This document shows positions 58,208-64,000 of a stretch of DNA of 64,000 bases, in pieces (position 1 is the first letter of the stretch; every line of letters begins with the position of its first letter). Both the position numbers and the translations under genes were made by a program. The notes under the pieces were generated by a model that was not told where the DNA came from, made no database searches, and saw nothing but the letters and a program-made list of their open reading frames with translations. The stretch covers positions 124,001-188,000 of the forward strand of contig SVMJ01000001.1 of the NCBI GenBank assembly GCA_015067485.1, in the 5' to 3' direction. Source of the stretch: Oscillospiraceae bacterium (GTDB lineage: Bacteria > Bacillota > Clostridia > Oscillospirales > JAAYXM01).

Positions 58208-58906
58208 TTATATCAGTTTCAGAATCTCTTTGCGCAGGCGCAGGATGATTCGTTTTTCAAGTCGCGAGATGTAGGATTGGGAAATTCCAAGGACATCCGC
58301 GACTTCTTTTTGCGTTTTTTCGACATCGCACCCGATTCCGTAACGCATACAGATGATCTCCCGCTCGCGCGGTGAAAGTTTTCCCAGAGCGTTGCGTAAA
58401 AGTTCACGGTCCACATCGTCTTCAATCGGGCGAAGTACGCTATCCGCTTCGGTTCCCAACACATCCGAGAGCAAGAGTTCATTGCCGTCCCAATCGGTAT
58501 TGAGCGGTTCTTCCAGCGACACTTCTCCTCTTTGTCCCGCGTTTTTTCGCAGATACATCAAAATCTCGTTTTCGATACACCGCGAAGCGTACGTTGCAAG
58601 TTTAATCTTCTTTTCTGGATTGTATGTATTGATCGCTTTGATGAGTCCGATGGTGCCGATGGAAATGAGATCTTCGATCCCAATGCCCGTGTTTTCAAAT
58701 CGCCGTGCAATGTAAACCACCAGTCGCAAATTGTGCTCGATCAAAATCTGTTTGACCCGTTCGGGATCCGCATCGAGTTCTTCCATCAGTCGCTTCTCAT
58801 CCTCATACTCAAGCGGTGGTGGAAGCGTGTCGCTTCCGCAAATATAATCAATTCGACCCGCGCGTAAAAGTCCGAGTTTTCTCAAAATAAACAAAAGAAT
58901 TTTCAT
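58208..58906 (-). CDS. sigE: RNA polymerase sporulation sigma factor SigE
   Basis: [86 protein letters not shown]; next to spoIIGA. Confidence 0.95.
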   Translation of the reverse strand: MKILLFILRKLGLLRAGRIDYICGSDTLPPPLEYEDEKRLMEELDADPERVKQILIEHNLRLVVYIARRFENTGIGIEDLISIGTIGLIKAINTYNPEKKIKLATYASRCIENEILMYLRKNAGQRGEVSLEEPLNTDWDGNELLLSDVLGTEADSVLRPIEDDVDRELLRNALGKLSPREREIICMRYGIGCDVEKTQKEVADVLGISQSYISRLEKRIILRLRKEILKLI

Positions 58907-58920
58907 CTCAAATGATCCTT

Positions 58921-59739
58921 TCATAACATCGCTGTATCCCCAATGAGCGCAGTGTATTCCCCATGTTCGGAAACCGCATCCGGGCTGAGCGCAATCAGCG
59001 CGTGCTTGACGAGCACTCCATCCGCCAACACGCGGTCCGGGCGAAATGCCGCAAGAAGTTTCCGCTCGCTCCCAACAGTTTTGTATGGAATCAAGCGAAA
59101 GCGCGCACCCAATGTATATGTCGGTTCTCCTTTGCAAAGCGCCTTGTAAGTACAGTCTGAGAAAAGCGGTTTCACCGCGCGTGGTTCTGCCAAAAGAACA
59201 GGTGCGTTGTCAAGCGGGTCTTTCACGTTTAGCCCCGTGTCTGCAAACGCGTGAAACCGACATTCGCGCCCGCGAAACTCCACCAAAATTTCACAGAGTT
59301 TCCCTTTCGGCTTTGCCACTTTTCGAAGAAGCAACGAAAAGAATGCGTAGCAAAGGAGTGCGGATGCGATCACCGTGTCAATTTTCACTTCAAACAGCGA
59401 TTTTCTGATAAACCAATTTACCGCAAGCAAACATCCGCCAAATGCAAAATTTGAGCAAAAGAAAACCGCCCACAGACGAATCAAACGGGAAGTTTTTCCG
59501 AATCCGAACGCCAGCAAAACCATGAGCCAGGAAGCGACCAGTTGAATGCCGATCGTCGCTAAAAAGTTTTCCCGATAAAACACAGCGGCGACACTATAAA
59601 GTGCCCCGCAAACAGATGCGAGAACAACTCTGAGTTTTCGGATGCAGACGTCCGTGAGTTTCCCCGTAACTGAAAGCAAGCAATAGTCCAGTAAAAAATT
59701 CAAAAAAAACAACCCATCGAGATAAATCGTTGTGATCAC
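58921..59739 (-). CDS. spoIIGA: Sigma-E processing peptidase SpoIIGA (GTG start)
   Basis: [21 protein letters not shown] multi-TM N-term; [21 protein letters not shown] aspartic protease-like motif; upstream of sigE. Confidence 0.9.
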   Translation of the reverse strand: MITTIYLDGLFFLNFLLDYCLLSVTGKLTDVCIRKLRVVLASVCGALYSVAAVFYRENFLATIGIQLVASWLMVLLAFGFGKTSRLIRLWAVFFCSNFAFGGCLLAVNWFIRKSLFEVKIDTVIASALLCYAFFSLLLRKVAKPKGKLCEILVEFRGRECRFHAFADTGLNVKDPLDNAPVLLAEPRAVKPLFSDCTYKALCKGEPTYTLGARFRLIPYKTVGSERKLLAAFRPDRVLADGVLVKHALIALSPDAVSEHGEYTALIGDTAML

Positions 59740-59763
59740 GGCGACCCTCCTGTTCTGTCTTTT

Positions 59764-59796
59764 ATTATACAAATGCGGCAAAACAGATTCTGTCAT
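59764..59796 (-). promoter_or_regulatory. Candidate Spo0A-dependent sigma-A promoter of spoIIGA-sigE
   Basis: Minus strand ATGACA, 21 bp, TATAAT with 0A-box-like TGACAGAA overlapping -35. Confidence 0.5.
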
Positions 59797-59866
59797 AATC
59801 CGCCGTGTGATTTCATTTTGCATATCTCGCCCCAAATTGAATAAACTGAGCGACGGGAGGGATTTT

Positions 59867-60418
59867 ATGGTTAAGAAAAAAACGCTTATTTGGTGTGTCG
59901 GAATCATCATATTACTTACGCTTTTTCTCGTCTTTGTTTTGACACGTACAAAACCCGAGCCTGAGCATATGCCCGAACCCTCCGCGTTACACTTCAGTAG
60001 TACACAACTCTCAAACTACCTGAATGAAGAAGTCTCTCGCTATCTCCCGATCGAGAAGATCGATGTCGCATTCTTCGAAGACGGAACGATCGAACTTGAT
60101 GCGGTTTTTAAGAAGGAAGATGTGCGATCGCTTCTCGCAAAAAAACAACCGTCATTGCAATATGCCGCAGAACTGCTCCCCGAACAAATCGACACGCATC
60201 TGTCTCTCCGACTGCTCCCCACGGGAAAATCGATCGCAATTGATCCGATTTCATTCAAAGTGGCATCGTTTGACTTGACTTCGTGGATCTCACAGGAAAT
60301 GATAGATTCATGTAACCGTAAAATTGCGCGATATTTCAAAGACAAACAAATCGAACTACGCTCATTCCAAGTGCTTCCGGATGCGATTTCCATGGAAATT
60401 CACCGCAATTTCACTTGA
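59867..60418 (+). CDS. Hypothetical membrane-anchored protein (YpmS/DUF2140-like architecture)
   Basis: Single N-terminal TM followed by extracytoplasmic domain; RBS GGGAGG upstream of ATG. Confidence 0.6.
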   Translation: MVKKKTLIWCVGIIILLTLFLVFVLTRTKPEPEHMPEPSALHFSSTQLSNYLNEEVSRYLPIEKIDVAFFEDGTIELDAVFKKEDVRSLLAKKQPSLQYAAELLPEQIDTHLSLRLLPTGKSIAIDPISFKVASFDLTSWISQEMIDSCNRKIARYFKDKQIELRSFQVLPDAISMEIHRNFT

Positions 60419-60454
60419 CAAAATCACGGTTTTCTTGTATCCTTATACTGTTAA

Positions 60455-60697
60455 ATGCGATGACGGAGTTGAGAAATCCGAAGTTTGCCGTAAAGAGAGT
60501 CGGGTCATTGGCTGAAAGCCCGATCGGCAACGTGATTTCGTGTCTCTCCCGATGCAGGAATACCGAACGCTTTCAGTAAGTATTCTCGGCGTACCGATGC
60601 CGTTACCCGTCGTGTGATAAGTGGGCTGTTTTCAGTCAATTTGGGTGGTACCGCGGAATTTTCCGTCCCATGCGTTGCATGGGGCGGTTTTTTTATG
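60455..60697 (+). promoter_or_regulatory. T-box leader with terminator/antiterminator upstream of valS
   Basis: AAAGAGAGTCGGG...GGCTGAAAGCC stem I features; T-box TTGGGTGGTACCGCGGAATTTTCCGTCCC; terminator CCGTCCCATGC-gtt-GCATGGGGCGGTTTTTTT. Confidence 0.93.
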
Positions 60698-60714
60698 AAC
60701 AAGGAGGATTTTTC

Positions 60715-63354
60715 ATGGCAAAGCAGTTGGATAAAGTTTATGATCCGAAGCACGTTGAAGACCGTTTGTATAACTTTTGGCAAGAAAACGGCTACTTCCG
60801 TGCAGAGGTTGACCCGAATAAACCCGCATTCTCGATCGTAATGCCCCCACCAAACGTTACAGGTCAGCTGCACTTGGGTCACGCATTCGACTCTACCCTG
60901 CAGGATATTCTGACCCGTGTCAAGCGTATGCAAGGCTATAGCGCACTATGGCTTCCGGGCACCGACCATGCGGGTATCGCAACCCAAATCAAGGTTGAAG
61001 AGAACCTGCGTGTGGAACAGGGTCTCACTCGTTACGACCTGGGGCGCGAGAAGTTTCTGGACCTGGTTTGGGACTGGAAGAATAAATACGGCGACCGTAT
61101 CGTAGAGCAGCAGAAGAAGCTCGGTACTTCCTGCGATTGGAGCCGTGCGCGTTTCACCATGGACGACGTTTGTGCAAAGGCGGTTCGTGAAGTATTTGTA
61201 CGCCTTTACGAAAAGGGCCTTATCTACAAAGGCAGCCGTATCATCAATTGGTGCCCGAACTGTACCACCGCGCTCTCCGATGCAGAAGTTGAATATGCAG
61301 AAAAAGCAGGTCATTTTTGGCACATCAAGTACCCCATCGTGGGGACCGATGATTATCTCACCATCGCAACCACCCGTCCGGAAACCTTACTGGGCGACAG
61401 CGCGGTTGCGGTCCATCCGGACGATGAGCGTTATCAGCATCTGATCGGCAAGACAGTTTTGCTCCCGCTCATGAACCGTGAGATTCCGATCATTGCGGAT
61501 GAATATGTTGAAATGGACTTCGGTACCGGTTGTGTGAAAATCACCCCGAGCCATGATCCGAACGACTTTGAAGTCGGTAAGCGCCATAATCTGGAAGAAA
61601 TCCTGGTGATGGACGATAATGCAAAAATCAACGAAAACGGCGGTAAATACCAGGGTCTTGATCGCTATGAAGCACGCAAGCAGATTGTCGCTGATTTAGA
61701 AGCGGAAGGTTATCTCTTGAAGATTGAAGACCACGCACACAACGTTGGTTCCTGCTATCGTTGCGGAACCGTTGTGGAACCCATCACGTCCGCACAGTGG
61801 TTTGTGAAAATGGGTCCGCTCGCAGAAGAAGCAATCCGAGTAGTCAAAGACGGCACCATTCAATTTGTGCCCGACCGTTTCAGCAAGATTTATCTCAACT
61901 GGATGGAAAATGTCCACGACTGGTGTATTTCCCGTCAGTTGTGGTGGGGACACAGAATCCCGGCATTCTACTGCGATGAATGCGGTCATGTGAACGTTTC
62001 CCGTGAAGACCCGACCGTTTGTGAAAAGTGCGGATGCACGCATCTCACGCAGGACGAAGATGTTCTCGACACTTGGTTCTCTTCCGCATTGTGGCCTTTC
62101 TCCACGCTCGGCTGGCCGGAAAAGACCCCGGAACTCGATTATTTCTATCCGACTTCTGTTATGGTCACCGGCTACGACATCATCTTCTTCTGGGTCGCTC
62201 GTATGATTTTCTCGAGTATGGAACAGTTGAAGCAAGAGCCGTTTAAGACCGTGTTTATCCACGGTATCATCCGTGACGCACAGGGTCGCAAGATGTCCAA
62301 GTCTTTGGGCAACGGTGTTGATCCGCTTGAAGTGGTAGAAAAGTACGGTGCTGACGCTCTCCGCTTCACCCTTGCAACCGGTAATTCTCCGGGTAACGAC
62401 ACCCGTTTCCAGATCGAACGTATCGAAGCAAACCGTAACTTTGCGAATAAGATTTGGAACGCATCCCGTTTCGTTCTGATGAACCTGACCGACGAGACGC
62501 CCTGTATGTTTGACGCTGCTCGTTTGGAGCTTCCGGACAAGTGGATTCTCACCCGTTACAATCAGCTTGTCCGCGAAGTTACCGAAAACATCGACCACTA
62601 CGAACTCGGGGTCGCCGCACAGAAGTTGTATGACTTTATTTGGGACGATTTCTGCGATTGGTACATCGAACTGGTAAAGCCGCGTCTCTCCGAGGGTGCG
62701 GAAAACCGCGACACCGCAGAACGTGTTTTGTGCTATGTTCTGTCCAACACATTGAAACTCCTGCATCCGTTCATGCCGTTCATCACCGAAGAGATTTGGC
62801 AGACCTTGCCGCATGAAGGCGAGTCTATCATGATCTCCGAATGGCCGAAGGCAGACGATGCATTGATCTTCTCCGAAGCTGCGGCGACTATGGAAGTATT
62901 GATGGACGCAATCCGTGGTATCCGTAACCGTCGTGCGGAAATGAACGTTCCACCGTCGAAGAAAGCGCATTTGATCGTGGTCTCCGAATCCGAAGAAACC
63001 CGCAATGCTTTCAGCGCAGGCTCTGCATTCCTGTCAAAACTCGCTTATGCAAGTGAAATCGACGTTGTCTCTGACGCGCCGACTGATATTTCCGGCATGG
63101 TCAGCGTCATCACCAACGCGGCAACCCTCTTTATCCCGATGAGTGAACTCATCGACCTGGAAAAAGAGATTGCACGTCTGAGCAAGGAAAAAGAAAAGGC
63201 TTTGAAAGACGTCAATATGCTGAGTGGCAAACTTTCCAACGAAGGCTTCCTTGCAAAGGCACCGGAAGCGGTTGTTGCGGCAGAACGCGAAAAACTCGCA
63301 AACGCACAGGCACGACTTGACAACATTGAAGAAAGTTTGAAGCAACTTGGCTGA
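60715..63354 (+). CDS. valS: Valyl-tRNA synthetase
   Basis: [59 protein letters not shown]. Confidence 0.98.
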   Translation: MAKQLDKVYDPKHVEDRLYNFWQENGYFRAEVDPNKPAFSIVMPPPNVTGQLHLGHAFDSTLQDILTRVKRMQGYSALWLPGTDHAGIATQIKVEENLRVEQGLTRYDLGREKFLDLVWDWKNKYGDRIVEQQKKLGTSCDWSRARFTMDDVCAKAVREVFVRLYEKGLIYKGSRIINWCPNCTTALSDAEVEYAEKAGHFWHIKYPIVGTDDYLTIATTRPETLLGDSAVAVHPDDERYQHLIGKTVLLPLMNREIPIIADEYVEMDFGTGCVKITPSHDPNDFEVGKRHNLEEILVMDDNAKINENGGKYQGLDRYEARKQIVADLEAEGYLLKIEDHAHNVGSCYRCGTVVEPITSAQWFVKMGPLAEEAIRVVKDGTIQFVPDRFSKIYLNWMENVHDWCISRQLWWGHRIPAFYCDECGHVNVSREDPTVCEKCGCTHLTQDEDVLDTWFSSALWPFSTLGWPEKTPELDYFYPTSVMVTGYDIIFFWVARMIFSSMEQLKQEPFKTVFIHGIIRDAQGRKMSKSLGNGVDPLEVVEKYGADALRFTLATGNSPGNDTRFQIERIEANRNFANKIWNASRFVLMNLTDETPCMFDAARLELPDKWILTRYNQLVREVTENIDHYELGVAAQKLYDFIWDDFCDWYIELVKPRLSEGAENRDTAERVLCYVLSNTLKLLHPFMPFITEEIWQTLPHEGESIMISEWPKADDALIFSEAAATMEVLMDAIRGIRNRRAEMNVPPSKKAHLIVVSESEETRNAFSAGSAFLSKLAYASEIDVVSDAPTDISGMVSVITNAATLFIPMSELIDLEKEIARLSKEKEKALKDVNMLSGKLSNEGFLAKAPEAVVAAEREKLANAQARLDNIEESLKQLG

Positions 63355-63370
63355 ATCGGAGGACGGTTGC

Positions 63371-64000
63371 ATGACCTACGTGGAAGCACGCAAAAAGATT
63401 GAATCAACCCCGCAGTTTTCAAGCACCGCGACGCTCAAGAGAATCACCGAGCTGTTAAAACTGCTCAGAAATCCCGAAACCCCACTCAAAATCATCCACG
63501 TCGCGGGGACCAACGGAAAAGGCAGTATGGCCACGATGACTGCAAAAGTTTTGGAAGAGCACGGTTATAAAACCGGGCTCTTCCTTTCCCCTTATGTGGT
63601 TACATTCAGAGAGCGCATCTCCATTAACGGTGAATGGATTTCCGAAGAAGACTTTGCGTCCTTTTCCAAGCGTGTTTTTTCTGCAGCGGAACAACTTTCC
63701 GATCCGCCAAACTTTTTCGAACTCATGACTGCACTCGCTCTGCTCTACTTTGCAGAAAAAACGTGTGATTTTGTGGTTTTGGAAGTCGGCATGGGCGGTC
63801 GGCTCGATGCGACAAACGCTATCTCTGCTCCGCTCGTTTCGGTCATCACCCCCATTTCCTTGGATCACACCAAATACTTAGGGGAAACGCGAGCGGAGAT
63901 TGCAAAAGAAAAGTGCGGTATTATCAAGCCCGGGTGCATTGCAGTATCTTCTCTCTCTCAAACTCCTGAAGCACTTTCCGTAATCCAAGAAGACTGCAAA
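63371..64000 (+). CDS. folC: Folylpolyglutamate synthase/dihydrofolate synthase, N-terminal part (truncated by window end)
   Basis: MTYVEARKKIESTP; VAGTNGKGSMATM, FLSPYVVTFRERISING, LEVGMGGRLDATN. Confidence 0.93.
   Translation, partial: MTYVEARKKIESTPQFSSTATLKRITELLKLLRNPETPLKIIHVAGTNGKGSMATMTAKVLEEHGYKTGLFLSPYVVTFRERISINGEWISEEDFASFSKRVFSAAEQLSDPPNFFELMTALALLYFAEKTCDFVVLEVGMGGRLDATNAISAPLVSVITPISLDHTKYLGETRAEIAKEKCGIIKPGCIAVSSLSQTPEALSVIQEDCK

Noticed and set aside
61696-62970. 424-aa minus-strand ORF opposite valS
   Set aside because: Antisense artefact; valS is clear.

Overview
This 64 kb window reads as contiguous core chromosome from an endospore-forming, Clostridia-like Firmicute. 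That placement is inferred from SpoVG, SpoIIGA/SigE, clostridial-type 6S RNA, a T-box, Prp plus N-extended L27, and GlgC/GlgD. I see no phage, transposon, CRISPR array or obvious defence island. Recognisable blocks: truA(partial)-DUF5711-cvpA-pgsA-clpE; five tRNAs (Gly, Arg, His, Gln, Lys); rluD-lspA-ileS-divIVA-yggT-sepF-yggS-HlyD-like-hfq-miaA-mutL-mutS-miaB-coaW-murC; spoVG and a glycosyltransferase; a small AT-rich XRE/PAP2 pair; an aconitase-family hydratase and GHL10 hydrolase; ldh; infC-rpmI-rplT with leader; a glycogen operon (glgB-C-D-A-P plus a GH13 enzyme); a GMP synthase lacking its amidotransferase domain; chromate transporter halves; trkH/trkA; thrS; obgE-rpmA-prp-rplU; DUF1292-6S RNA-tcdA; sigE-spoIIGA; T-box-valS; folC(partial). 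I found no convincing undescribed multi-gene system. The observations most worth checking are the GATase-less GuaA, the structured region just 3' of it, the AUU start of infC, a Spo0A-type promoter at spoIIGA, and a 6S RNA promoter that may overlap an upstream stop codon. All calls are from reading sequence and supplied translations; no database search was run.
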